Both the position numbers and the translations under genes were made by a program. The notes beneath the pieces were generated by a model that saw only the letters and a program-made list of their open reading frames with translations, did not search any database and was not told where the DNA came from. DNA of 64,000 nt from Acestrorhynchus altus. Taxonomy: Eukaryota > Chordata > Actinopteri > Characiformes > Acestrorhynchidae. The stretch is taken from contig CM067508.1 of NCBI GenBank assembly GCA_034509495.1, positions 20,390,003 through 20,454,002 of the forward strand, in the 5' to 3' direction. Below are positions 36,234 through 48,190 of the stretch, piece after piece (positions within the stretch are counted from its first letter, which is position 1; each line of letters starts with the position of its first letter).

Positions 36234-37677
36234 CAGTGCATCACAAAACTACAGCCCTCACATTTTTGCAGATATTTAAGTATAACTTTTCATGGGACAA
36301 CACTGAAAAAATGACACTTTGACCCAATGAAAAGTAGTCTGTGTGCAGCTTATATAATGGTGTAAATTTATTTTTACCTCAAAATAACAAAATATACAGC
36401 CATTAATGTCTAAACCAGCAGCAACAAAAATGAGTACACTGCTAAGAGACTACACCCGTAAATGTCCAAATTGAGCACTGCTTGTCATTGAAAGTTCCAA
36501 CACCTCATGGCAAAGAACGCTCAGAGGATCTTAAAAGACGAATTGTTGCGCTACATGAAGATGGCCAAGGCTACAAGAAGACCGCCAACACCCTTAAATT
36601 GAGCTGCAGCACAGTGGCCAAGATCATCCAGCGTTTTAAAGACCTCGTGCAGGTTGTCCAAATAAGCTGAGTGCACGTGCTCAGCATCACATCCAAATGC
36701 TGTCTCTGAAAGATGGACACAGGAGTGCTGCCAGCATTGCAGCAGAGACAGAAGAGGTGGGGGGTCAGCCTGTCAGTGCTCTGACCATATACCGCACACT
36801 ACATCACATTGGTCTGCATGGCTGTCACCCCAGAAGGAACCTCTTCTGAAGTCATGTTAACAAAGGACATGGATTACTAGAACCATGTCCTATGGTCTGA
36901 TGAGACCAAGATTAATTTGTTTGGTTCAGATGGTCTCAAGCATGTGTGAAGTCAGGTGAGGAGTACAAAGATAAGTGTGTCATGCCTACAGTCAAGCATG
37001 GTGGTGGGAATGCCATGGTCTGGGTCTGCATGAGTGCAGCAGGTGTTGGGGAGTTACATTTCATTGAGGGACACATGAACTCCAATATGTACTGTGAAAT
37101 AATAAAGCAGAGCATGATTCCCTCCCTCCGGAAACTTGGTCACAGAGCAGTGTTCCAACATGATAATGACCCCAAACACACCTCTAAGACAAACACAGAG
37201 GCTGAGGGTAAAGGTGATGGACTGGCCAAGCATGTCTCCAGACCTAAACCCATCAGAACATCTTTGGGGCATCCTCAAGCGGAAGGTGGAGGAGTGCAAA
37301 GTCTCCAACATCCGCCTGCTCCATGATGTCATCATGTAGGAGTGGAAAAGCATTCCAGGGGCAACCTGTGAAGCTCTGGTAAACTCCATGCCCAGGAGAG
37401 TTAAGGCAGTTCTGGACAATAATGGTGGCCACACAAAATATTGACACTTCAGGAATTTCCACTAAGGGGTGTACTCACTTTTGTTGCCACTGGTTTAGAC
37501 ATTAATGGCTGTATATTGAGGTTTTTTTGAGGGAAGAATAAATATACACCGTTATATAAGTGCACACAGACTACTTTTCATTGTGTCAAAAGTCATTTTT
37601 TCAGTGTTGTCCCATGAAAAGATATACTTTAGTATCTGCAGAAATGTGAGGGGTGTACTCATTTTTGTGATACACTG
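36234..37677 (+). mobile_element. Tc1-like transposon with long IR/DR ends and a broken transposase
   Basis: The element sits between TA dinucleotides (36,232-36,233 and 37,678-37,679). Long inverted repeats of about 200 bp flank the interior. Each contains related motifs at its outer and inner edge (CAGTGTATCACAAAA...GAGTACACC and a CAACAAAA...GAGTACAC variant), the IR/DR layout seen in many fish Tc1 elements. The two ends have diverged and the transposase is disrupted, so this is an inactive copy. Confidence 0.85.
36482..37444 (+). pseudogene. Tc1-like transposase, frameshifted and truncated by stops
   Basis: Fragments in different frames match the order of a Tc1 transposase. The N-terminal paired-like helix-turn-helix (GKERSEDLKRRIVALHEDG, ending at a stop near 36,670) is followed by decayed sequence and a catalytic-core part (PTVKHGGGNAMVW, HDNDPKHTSK). 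A further frame carries DWPSMSPDLNPSEHLWG, holding the terminal acidic residue region of the DDE triad. Several stops and at least one frame change lie between them. The protein cannot be functional. Confidence 0.85.
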
Positions 37678-38059
37678 TACATATGAAAGTGAATGATTCA
37701 ATATGTTTATTACCTGCCATTCACACGGATTACATTTGGGCCAATTTCACCTTTTGTATACAATTTGAAATGTCTAATGGACCTTTTTTCATTCACTGTA
37801 AAAATCAGCCAAATTCAATAGAGTAGTGTGAGATACCCAGTCTTAAATAATTTGCCAAGATGTTAAACGTTTGTGTAGTCATCCTTCTGCATTCGGCTAC
37901 ACCCTGAGAAGTGAACCAGCGGCTACATCCATTAGAAATTGTCCAGCTATACTCATTTTCATAGTTTTGCATAGTTATCTTCACACTAGTTATTTTATTA
38001 GATATTATATTTCCAAATGTCATTGTTATTCTCCACTAATTTAAGTGACACCAAATAAA

Positions 38060-38375
38060 CAAAACACACCAAACAACCCCGACCTATTAAGGCATGGATC
38101 CTCTGCATGCAGATTCTTTCTGAGGTGGAATGTTCATGAACATCAACAAGCTTTGGAAGAGTCTTAAGTACCCATGGCCCTGTTGCCAGTTAACTGGTTG
38201 TACTTCATTGAAGCACTTTTGGAACATCCCACAAGACCTGCCTGATGCTTTGGAGTTAATCTGACCCATTCATCTGGCTATCGCAATTTGGATGGTGTAA
38301 AAGTGTCTCAGATTCTTATTCTCAGGTTCCAATACATCAACACTTTGACAGGTGATATTAGAACCACATCATCAA
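38060..38375 (-). mobile_element. Internally deleted Tc1-like element, copy 5
   Basis: Inverted copy. It shows ccctgttgccagttaactgg, cccacaagacctgcctgatg and tctgacccattcatctgg in the same order as copy 4, with a decayed right end (gatattagaaccacat). Confidence 0.65.
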
Positions 38376-38727
38376 TGTTATGCACTACAGTGATTTTAAT
38401 GTATGGCTGATTTTGTGTTTCTGTAAAGAAAGGTTATATCCTCAGCATAATATTTTATTTCATATTAATTTTGGGCCAATTTGTATAGATCTACTCCTCA
38501 TTAAATAAATAGCTGGCATTTTCAAACGTGTCAGTGTCATAAGCTCTCACCCCCCACGGCCCACTCAGGCTGGTGGTTCTCACCTATAGAGTCAAACTAT
38601 AACTGCAGCCAGGGGGTGAAAAAGCCTTTTATTTGAGCCAAATTGTTTTTCTTCCTTTAAGCGAGGTTTGTGGTTAGCTCCTGGGCCAAGATCTCCTCAC
38701 TGCAGCTTTAGCTTCTGGAATGAATGA

Positions 38728-38861
38728 AAGTGAGGGGGAGAGAGAGAGAGAGGGAGAGGGAGAGGGAGAGAGGGAGGGAGGGGAGAAGAGAAGAGTTTGG
38801 AATTACTTGTGAGATATTTTATATGCTTAATTACTGAATGCAACTTTATGCATGCAAAAAC

Positions 38862-38927
<66 letters not shown>
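38728..38927. repeat. (GA)n/(GGGA)n tract and (TG)n microsatellite
   Basis: Purine tract at 38,728-38,790 and about 31 TG units at 38,866-38,927. Confidence 0.9.
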
Positions 38928-38931
<4 letters not shown>

Positions 38932-39759
38932 CTGGCTCATGTGGCTGCCTAAAGCCAATAAAACAGAGCTTATAAAAGGGGGAGCTAAAGTGAACAGCAG
39001 TGGGTCTCTTTGGAGTCTCCAGTATTATTTCCTCTCTCTCTCTTCTCCTGCAATCCTCCAGCAGAAGTTCTTTCCCAATCTCTCAATCTCCAGAGTCACA
39101 GTCACCCTAAACCCCCCCAAACTCAAAGCCTTGGGTACATTAAACTGCAGCAGATTAACCTCAAGCAAACAGACTATAATAGACTGGATGTCACAGACAC
39201 CCAATTGAGCTTTGCTCATTTTTATGGCAAATGGGAAAATTGTTCATTGCACAATAAACGACTAGAGATCATAACACTACACAACTTCAGCCTGCTGCTG
39301 AACCGAACGGAATACTCACCAAATCACATGAGCCTTAGCCTAGGAGGTTAAACATAAAAGCTTGCTGCTGTCATTAAAGGTAAACATGTACATAGACAAG
39401 GTGGACAAGGGTCCACCACTCTTAGTCAAATAGTAAAAATAAATAAATAAATAAAAATTCATCCTGTAACACTGGGATTCAGGAGACAGTCTCTGCTAAC
39501 AAGTGGAATAAAAAAATTGAGTGTCCCTGCCATATATTCTGTTCTAGTGATGAAAGCTTCATGCTGCCTGTAACGGGAAAGGATCAGTCCAAATAGGTAT
39601 ATGGTCAGGGCTGTGTGTGATCCCAACAGGTGTCTCAGAGGGAATGAGCAAACTGCTAAAGCAGGGACTTCTTCTATGTAATGTCATCTACAGACCAAGC
39701 TTCAAGGTCATCACACAGAAACACATTACATACCAATGCAATCAGCAGACCTGCCCAGC

Positions 39760-40135
39760 AGTTCTGCCCAGATCCACTAGGGGACATTAACACTCATCCA
39801 TCTTCTTATCTGCTTCTTACTGATCAGGGTTATGGTGGGTCTGGAGCCTACCCTGAATCACTGCAAACAAGCCATAACTACCTCTTGAAAAGGGAACCAG
39901 TCTATCACAAGGTATCACAAACAAACACTTCACTTCACTTCACTTCACTAGAGGCAATTTTGCATAGCCATTTTACCAACTGTGTGCATTTCTGGGAGAT
40001 GGTAGGGAACCAGAGAACCCGGATGGAAAGCACACCAAACTCCCTGCAGTGAGCAGAGCAGGGATCTGCAACCCTAGGCATCTGGAGCTGTGTGACACAC
40101 TACCTGCTGTGCTGCCATGCCAGTGAGCCATCTAC
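39760..40135 (+). repeat. Interspersed repeat (LINE/SINE-like 3' fragment)
   Basis: cttactgatcagggttatgg, tggagcctaccctgaatcac, ccatttaccaa-like and gaaccagagaacccggatgg are phrases of a widespread fish repeat that usually ends with accctaggcatctggagctg and gtgctgccatgcc. A short (CACTT)n run at 39,930-39,950 interrupts it. Confidence 0.5.
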
Positions 40136-40485
40136 ATCTTAAAAAAAGGATTCTTCAAGGGTTCTTTAGTAACTCAAATAATCTTTTGTTGTTTAAATAA
40201 TTTTGGTCCTAGACAAAGGATGTTTTGAAAAACCGATTTTCTATATATCACCACAAATGGTTCCAATATTGTTATGAGTATTGCTGTGTAGAACCCCCTT
40301 TTCAGTAGTACTGTATATGGGAGCAAACTTTGCCTAGGGTTCAGTTAATGATAAGCTCAGAAGAGACAAACAAAACCAAAGAAATAAAAGACACAAGAAT
40401 AAACAAGGAGAGGAGAAGCAAAAATAATAAATAAATAAATGAAATAAACAAACAATCAATAAATAAAAAATCCTTGGTGATCCAA

Positions 40486-40497
40486 CACACACACACA

Positions 40498-40586
<89 letters not shown>

Positions 40587-40615
40587 TTCTCACTCTCACC
40601 TCTCTCACTCTCTCA

Positions 40616-40664
<49 letters not shown>

Positions 40665-40694
40665 CATACTGTACATGCAAGCATGATGTGACAC

Positions 40695-40773
<79 letters not shown>

Positions 40774-40805
40774 TTGACATACTGTATATTCAAGCATGAC
40801 GTGAC

Positions 40806-40832
<27 letters not shown>
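40486..40832. repeat. Large compound microsatellite cluster (CA)n(CT)n(CA)n...
   Basis: Alternating blocks: CA 40,487-40,499; CT 40,501-40,534; CA 40,534-40,582; CT 40,583-40,630; CA 40,630-40,662; CA 40,700-40,768; CT 40,805-40,831. The phrase catactgta followed by caagcatga(t/c)gtgac occurs twice (40,664 and 40,775 regions), pointing to a local duplication. Confidence 0.9.
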
Positions 40833-40836
<4 letters not shown>

Positions 40837-40982
40837 ACTGCAGGAGTCTCTGGACGCCAGACTTCTGGGGCTCCACAGCTAATTAGGAGTGTTTATTTAG
40901 GTCGTGGGGGCTCCAAGAAGAGGGGAAACTTTTCATCCGCATAGCAGTGGAAACATCATGTAGAATTCCCGTTCCTGTTCTG

Positions 40983-40984
<2 letters not shown>

Positions 40985-41079
<95 letters not shown>
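40985..41079. repeat. Long (CA)n microsatellite
   Basis: About 47 uninterrupted CA units. Confidence 0.97.
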
Positions 41080-41081
<2 letters not shown>

Positions 41082-41867
41082 GTGCAGAGCTTGGATGGCA
41101 GAGGACTGACAGCAATATGGGTTATTGGAGAGGAGGAGGAAGACAAAAGGAAAATGAAGGAGGAACAGAAAGATTTTCTCAGCTTGAAAAAGTAGGAAGA
41201 AGTACAGTTGTAAACTACAGAATTTCCAGTATCAGAATTCCTTGTTTCAGGAATAACAGGAACACATTTAGGAATAACATTACTTTACTTTTACTTGTTG
41301 GTTGATGGGGTGTAGTGGATAACAATGCTGCCTTCCTGTGGATTTTGATTATTAGTGCTGGGCAAACTACATCACACTTAACAGTCATTAGATAAGACTC
41401 TTTAACTCTACATTCACTATGAAAAACATATGAACTGTTTTCACGTTATTTAGTTTTCATGGTAAAATTGTATGTTTTGTGCTACTTGTTTGTGAGTCTT
41501 TCTGACTTTTGTCTTCACTCAGTAAAGTTGACAATTGTCAGTCATGAATTCAGTCATGAAATCCAGAATATTATAAAAGTACCTCCACCATGTTTGACAT
41601 ATGATGTGGTATTGCTTCAGATCATTAACCTATACATTTTTCTCCATATTCCTCTCTTTGCATCATTCTGGTACAATTATGTACCAAAATGGGGGGCTTA
41701 AACACATACATTTATATGTGTAAAATATATGCACACAGCATGTGTGGTGACTGCAAACTCTAATGTGAAATCTATATCAAATCCCCACATTTTGTAAAGT
41801 TTAGAAATCCCAGTATGCATTTTTCATATCCTAAAGAGAAGACTTACCCTAAACTCTCCTTAGACTG

Positions 41868-42170
41868 GTCAGCCATAACTTTATTACCACTATAATGTGA
41901 AGTCAAAAACATGGATAATTTTCATGGATAAAAAAACATGGATAATGTGTTACTCCTGGCAAGGTGTGGATCTACATACAGCATTCAGTCAGTTCTTGAA
42001 GTTAATGTGTTAAAAGCCAAGTGTAAGAATCAACTGGGTCAGAACATCTCCAAATCATTAGGCAGGTCTTGTGGGGTGTTCCCCGTATACAGTCGTAAGT
42101 GCTGTACCTACCAAAAGTACACCAAGGAGGGACAACCAGTGAACCGGACACAGGTCCATTGCCGGAAATT
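41868..42170 (+). mobile_element. Truncated Tc1-like element, copy 6
   Basis: It begins gtcagccataactttatt (a degenerate terminal repeat) and keeps the 5' transposase part (ctgggtcagaacatctcc, ggcaggtcttgtgggg, ctaccaaaagtac, gtgaaccggacacagg). The 3' half is absent. Confidence 0.6.
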
Positions 42171-42410
42171 ATGTAATTTAATTATTAAATTACTTTTAAT
42201 ATTCAGACTTCTCTGAGTATTTTTTCAGAACTTATCATCACTGTGGACAGAGTTCCTCAGTGGGCAACAGGCTGAGGATGTGGAAGACAGAGGTAATTAT
42301 GCAGCGTCCTGGTGACCTGTGAAAAGCACTCTTTCAAACACTCTCCCAGAGTCTGTTACTGTTGGCACGGCAACACTGACCACAGTGCCTGCCCAGCCGC
42401 CAACACAGAA

Positions 42411-42580
42411 ACACACACACACACACACATGAACACACACACACACACAAACTTCGAAGACACATAGACTGACCACAAAGCCTTTCCTGTCGCCTGCCCA
42501 GACATATACACACTGACCACAGGGCCTGCATAGGCCAGCCAAACTCTACTCCACTACACCCCCCCCCCCCCCCCCCTGCC
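42411..42580. repeat. Imperfect (CA)n and poly(C) run
   Basis: CA at 42,411-42,448 with one ATGAA break, and a run of about 20 C at 42,559-42,577, the longest homopolymer of C in the window. Confidence 0.9.
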
Positions 42581-42654
42581 CAAACACACAAAGATGTATG
42601 TTTCACTACATGTACTGAGGATTACCATCACATTTTGTGTTACAGTAGCCAAGT

Positions 42655-43255
42655 AATTCTATACGCAAACCTAAACCTAATCCCAAATGTAAACCTTAAC
42701 CCCAAACCTAGATACCAAAACCATAAAACCATGATAATTCTAAATCTAACCCTAAACCTAACCACACTGGCCCAAATTTTTACCCCAACTGTAAACCTAC
42801 TAACTATAATAATACTAACAACAATAATACTAACCCTAACTATATCTATATCAACCTTAAATTTAACTATAACCCAGTTGTAACACTAACCATAACATTG
42901 CTAACACAAATTCTAACCCTAACCCCAAACCTATCCTTAGTTTTACTAACTGTAAACTCTAAAATCATCCAGTTTAATCCTAACCCTAACCCATATTAAC
43001 TCTAAACCTAACATTTGTGATGCTAACCCTAAACCTAACCCTTAACCTTGATGTTATTAACAATAAACCTAACCTTAACCTTATTAGCCCTGACACAAAC
43101 CTCAACCCAAAAACTATAATCCTAACCATATCCATAATAACATTAAACCAACCCTTTTCCACAATTACCCTAAACATATCTGAAACCCCAACCAACCCCA
43201 ACCCAAAAACTTAACCTTGACCCCAACCTTAACCCTAATCATACTTACTCTAAAT
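42655..43255. repeat. Degenerate telomere-like (CCCTAA)n array
   Basis: About 600 bp is dominated by ccctaac, cctaaac and ccataac hexamer-like units with many changes. Short exact runs such as ctaaccctaaccc occur near 42,915 and 42,980. The strand bias is constant: C-rich on the plus strand throughout. Confidence 0.75.
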
Positions 43256-43406
43256 GTTTTAGGGTAAATAAATAGATTTACTACCTTAGTCTCAGTATCC
43301 AGAAGCTGATCTCTCTGCTTTTTTAGTTTTCCCCACAAAGTTGAATTTATGTTGCAAACAGTCTGTGCTTATTTCAGTTCATTTGTTATGTACCAGTGTT
43401 GTCAGG

Positions 43407-43410
<4 letters not shown>

Positions 43411-43470
<60 letters not shown>

Positions 43471-43542
43471 CACAAAAATATGATGCCTCTTTTCCAATGT
43501 CAAAATTGATACGTCAATTCAGGCACACACACACACACACAC
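43411..43542. repeat. Two (CA)n microsatellites
   Basis: About 29 units at 43,411-43,468 and about 9 units at 43,524-43,542. Confidence 0.95.
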
Positions 43543-43811
43543 TGCTATTATAGTAATGGAAGAGGACGGCCATAGCCTGTTCAGTCATAAAGTCTGCAGC
43601 AAGAGCCAGACTACAGTCTGCAACATCTAATCTTCTACTGTTCAGCTCTAATTCATGACAGTAATGTGCCTCAATTAGGGCTGCATGTTTTACTGATCAG
43701 CAGCCACATAAATCCCCCCCACCCCACCCCACCGACCCGGATCATTGCTCCCCCTGGATTACAGCATTCTCTCTCTTCCTCTGTCTTATTCTTTATTCTC
43801 TCTGCCTGTCT

Positions 43812-43887
43812 TGTTCTCTCTCTCTCTCGCTCTCTCTCTCGCTCACTCTCTCGCTCACTCTCTCGCTCACTCTCTCGCTCTCGCTCT
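43812..43887. repeat. Tandem (CTCTCTCGCTCA)n
   Basis: A 12-bp unit ctctctcgctca repeats about five times, with simpler CT/CG variants at both ends. Confidence 0.9.
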
Positions 43888-45377
43888 GCTGACTAAACTC
43901 ATCTTAAACTTTGTCAGGTCCCGCATAGATCTGAGTTGGTCTTTTTTGGGCCAGTCCCTCTTGCTCAGTGGAGACACTGAGTATGTTGTGAACTCACAGG
44001 AAGGCAATTTTTCTTGACCAGGACACCCCCCCCCCCCACACACACACACACACAACCCACCTTCTCTCTGAAGTGCTGGAGGGTTGATGGAAAGAGAAAT
44101 GAAAATAAGCATCGACTGACATCCTCCCGGTCATTAATCGAAGCCAACATGACTTCATGACCATGCCAAAAAAACCCAAAAGTGATAGATATGCTCAGTG
44201 AATGATGCCCATTGGTGGTGTGTGTGTGTGTGGGGGGATTTCAGTTTAAGTACCTTATTCCGCAAACAAGGATGTTGAAGTCAAGACATGACTAAAGTGC
44301 CTTTTAGCTTTAAATCAAGGTGTTTAAAGTAAATTATTGTGTTAATCATTTAGGAATCACAGGCTAAAAAGCTAGCATTACTATAAATATGATGGTTATT
44401 TTGAATACTCTGATGCAAAACATTTGTAATAAATGACTGTCTGAAACACATGAACATCATCAAATTTGGAGTCTTTTCTCTTGGGATGCTTTGGCAGGCC
44501 TTTACTTTCTGCTTCAGTTTTGGGTTCAGTAAGTGAAAAGCTGCTTGGTTGGGTTGAGGTCAGGTGAACATTCCACTACTTTGGCCTGAGAAGCTCTTGG
44601 GTTCTTTTGCTGTATGTTTTGCTATCTCTACACTACTTCTATCAGAACATAGGACAGGGTGGTGGTATGTCGCTGAACGTCAGGTCCTACCTCACTCAAG
44701 GTGTGAACAGAGGTGGGGGTGGTGGCGGTGTGTCAGTGAACAAGGGGTCAGAGGAACAAATTATTGGTGGGCACAATTCCCTGGACAGTGGTGGGGACGC
44801 ATCAATCTGTCCATGCTAATTTAGCTTTTGAGTCTGTGAAAATGAAGGTGTTGTAAAAATGAATGAAAAAAAATTTCATTAATTCTGAAACCATTGTACT
44901 CCCTAGTGTCAGCATGACAGCCTGTGAATGTGCTTTCAATCCACCTCATTATGAACTTCTCTTAAGCTCTCTCATAGACCTAGTGTGGTTTTGGCCTGTT
45001 CTCTCTCTCTGTGTGTGTGTGAGCTGAGGGCTAGTATAATGGTTATGGTCTGGCAGGGACTTACTCTGTCTGCTCATTTATAAACACACACCTCCTCCAT
45101 CATGGTCATCAGAGAGTGGCTCTCCTCACGTCAGGAAACGCACTGACCTCATCGAGTTCCTGAGAACAAACGTGAGAGAGCAGGGGAAAGAGGGGGAGGA
45201 GAAAATGTGAGGCTCACCAGACATGAGCAGTGAGCCTGGTGAGCATGACGGGTGACCTGATGACCTTCTATCTACTGAAAACATTGCTACTGGACATGAA
45301 GGACATAACGTGTCTGAGTTTCAATTTAGACTATTTCATCATGACACTGACATTTTTGCCTCAGTTATAACATTCAA

Positions 45378-45545
45378 TCGGTCATAACATTAAAACCACT
45401 TACAACAGAAGTGAATACCACTGATTATCTGGCTCAGGTGGATCCTGACAATGGATGGTTTTACATATTATACAGCAAGTGAAAAGTTAATGTGTTGGAA
45501 GCCAAATGTAAGAGTTGGAGACATTTTGACCCATTTTACACCTGA
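45378..45545 (+). mobile_element. Truncated Tc1-like element, copy 7 (5' end only)
   Basis: It starts at ggtcataacattaaaacc and runs through attatacagcaagtgaaaag and gttggaagccaaatgtaag, then loses similarity. Only the terminal repeat and leader region remain. Confidence 0.6.
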
Positions 45546-45869
45546 TCACTTCATGTAACTTGTATCTGGATTGTATATAGGTAAGGTCTGAAATGCATCT
45601 GCGGTGGGATGGAATATGCAAATTTGTCATTATGTGGCAGCCAGTTGTTTATCCATTTATCCTATACTGTGCTAAGGACGGTGCTGTCTGCAATTATTTA
45701 AACTGGATGATCCTCAATGTAAAGAAGGATGTGCAAAAATTCAAAGCATATACTGATAAAGTGACCAGTAACATGATGTACATAAAATTGATGTGTATAA
45801 AAAGTATATAAAAAAAGTATATAAAAAAGTATAAATAAGTATTTAAAATATTAAACAGTAAATGTTTAA

Positions 45870-46082
45870 CTGGAAACTGTGTAACCAGACACTATATAAC
45901 CAGTACCTCTATAACCAGAAACTGTATAACCAGACACTATATACCAGTAACTCTATAACCAGAAACTCTATAACCAGACACTATATACCAGTAACTCTAT
46001 AACCAGAAACTGTACAACCAGACACTATATAACCAGTAACTCTATAACCAGAAACTATATAACCAGATCAGTGACCACAGTT
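45870..46082. repeat. Minisatellite of 'ctataaccagaaac'-type units
   Basis: About a dozen units of roughly 15-18 bp alternate between ataaccagaaactgta, ataaccagacactata and (ac)cagtaactctat. The regular alternation suggests a higher-order repeat of about 50 bp built from three variants. Confidence 0.75.
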
Positions 46083-46478
46083 TTCCATGGAACAAATTCC
46101 TCTGCTTCATGATTACAGTGTGTAACGGGTGACTGGCTTTGTGTATGATAGAAAGCAGTTTGTCCAGAGTCCTTCTCTCTGACACAGTTATCAAAGCACC
46201 CAGCTCTCTCCAACCCTGACTAGCTTGGTTGTATTAACTGTACTAGGAGGACTTTGGGTAGTACTGGAAGTAGTTTGTGTTGTCCTCTGAGTTTTGATTA
46301 TGGAATGCATCTTGGAGAGACGAATGCATTTACACTGCTATAATCTCAAAAGTGGTTAGAGTGATGGGACCTGTTTTAAATGCATCTTGGCTTTGTTTAC
46401 ATTTGCTTTTTTATGTGGTTTGGCCTATCATGATATATTCCTGATAAAACTGATACTGAGATTAAGAGAGAAAGCAGG

Positions 46479-46501
46479 ACACACACACACACACACACAC
46501 A
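46479..46501. repeat. (CA)n microsatellite
   Basis: About 11 units. Confidence 0.9.
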
Positions 46502-47933
46502 CGTTTAGCAGGATGTTTGTTTTGATTTCCTGGTCTGGGTGAGGGCAGGAGTGAGGGTGTGTGTGTACCATGGGGACAGTTTGCCTCTAGACTGCAGTGT
46601 TTATCATAACAGCTGTCCACAAGGGAAACTTGGCAGCACCATCAAAGTCTCATTTACACCCAGCATGTTCTCATCATCATCATCTCACACAGATACAGAC
46701 AGCGGCGTCGTAGTGGGGTGAAAAATGGGGCTGAGTTAGCAGGGCCCCAAGTGAGGGGAGGGCACCTTTTGGAGACTGGAATTGTATTTTCCTTTAAATG
46801 ATAATTATAATTTAAAAATCACTTTAAATGTTGCTATCTAATGTAATTTTTGTTTTGGGTAAATAAATCAGTTAATTGATGGATTGAATTGTGTGTTGGT
46901 GACCCCTATAGCACACATCACTGTTTACGGTGTGCGGTGGTCTTCTCTTGATGTGCATAGAGAAACACAGTTCTTTTAATCATTAAAGCACTTTCTGGCC
47001 ATATGCCATTGCATATCACAAAAATGCTTATTGAAAAGAACACAATTTAACAGACTTGCTCCAGTGATTGGATTACCCTTCAGGTACCAAGAGTTTTGAC
47101 TGAACTAGGTAAATCTACTTTTAGCTACAGTACACCAGTGAGCTGGAACACACTACAGGAACCTCTAAAGATCAGCTCCCTTCCACACAGCCTGCCACTG
47201 TTTTAGCAGTATCAGGATACTTATATAAACAGATTCTTATTAACACAGAAATCAGGGGAGGATGAGTGACTCTGACATACTGTAAAATAAAAAGCGCACA
47301 CACACACACAAAAAAGCATAACATCATAACATCATAACTTTATCTCTACTGCCATCTAGTGGTGTAATCTGAGTTGAGTGGCTGTTGTGTTGTCATCTCT
47401 ATGGCAACAGCTCAGTTACCTGGGGCAGGTACTCTTTAGTCAAAATGCACAAGCTGTTTAAAGCAGGAGATCAGTAAGTGGACATTCATCCAGCCATGAC
47501 TACAGTATTCTCCAGGTATGGTTTCATTTGGTTCATGTGTTGATCTATAGTCATATCTGAAAAATGTAACTGAGCTATGCACCATACTGGACACCAATAG
47601 GAACAGATGATGATATCTGGCTGAATGTAGGTTGCGATGTCAGATGAAAATGTCAAAATTTAATGTCAAGACAACATCTAACACCAGAATACCAGTGTCG
47701 GTCAGTTGTAAATAGAATATTGATGACAACTCACATCAATACTTTTACGTTAGTTTTGTGATATTAAGTAAACAAAATTCAACATCTTTCAAGCATCACA
47801 CACCAATGTCAGACTTACTTTTAAATACCAATATTTAGTGGTGAGCTTTGGAGACCAAAGTCTGCTAAACATCTTAATGTTTTGTCCACCCAATGTGAAA
47901 TGCAAGTGTTCTTAGATGTTGATATGTTGGTTA

Positions 47934-48190
47934 GGGGTGTGCAATTAATTAATTGAAAGTTAATCAAAACCTTTAACAAAATTGATCTGGCTCATATCGG
48001 TTATATCATTTTTTTTGTAATTCTGTTCATATTTTTTCCTCTGTGTGAGTTCATATACTGCTTCATTGATGTACAACTATATGTGTGGTCATAAGATTCT
48101 GACCCATCCAGTTTGTGACATGGAAGCAACACAGACAATAACATGAACAAGTTAACTGGGCAACTCAAGCAGCAAGTACCAATAAAAAAT
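47934..48190. repeat. Degenerate MITE fragment related to the 12.26 kb insertion
   Basis: taggggtgtgcaattaatta and the later gtgagttcatatactgcttc and gtggtcataagattctgacc follow the same order as agggctgggcaattaatcg, gagttcatgtatcatgtcat and tagtcatgtgactctg at 12.26-12.44 kb. Confidence 0.4.

Noticed and set aside
42655..43255. True telomere end
   Set aside because: The array is too degenerate, is flanked by unique DNA on both sides and is internal to the window.
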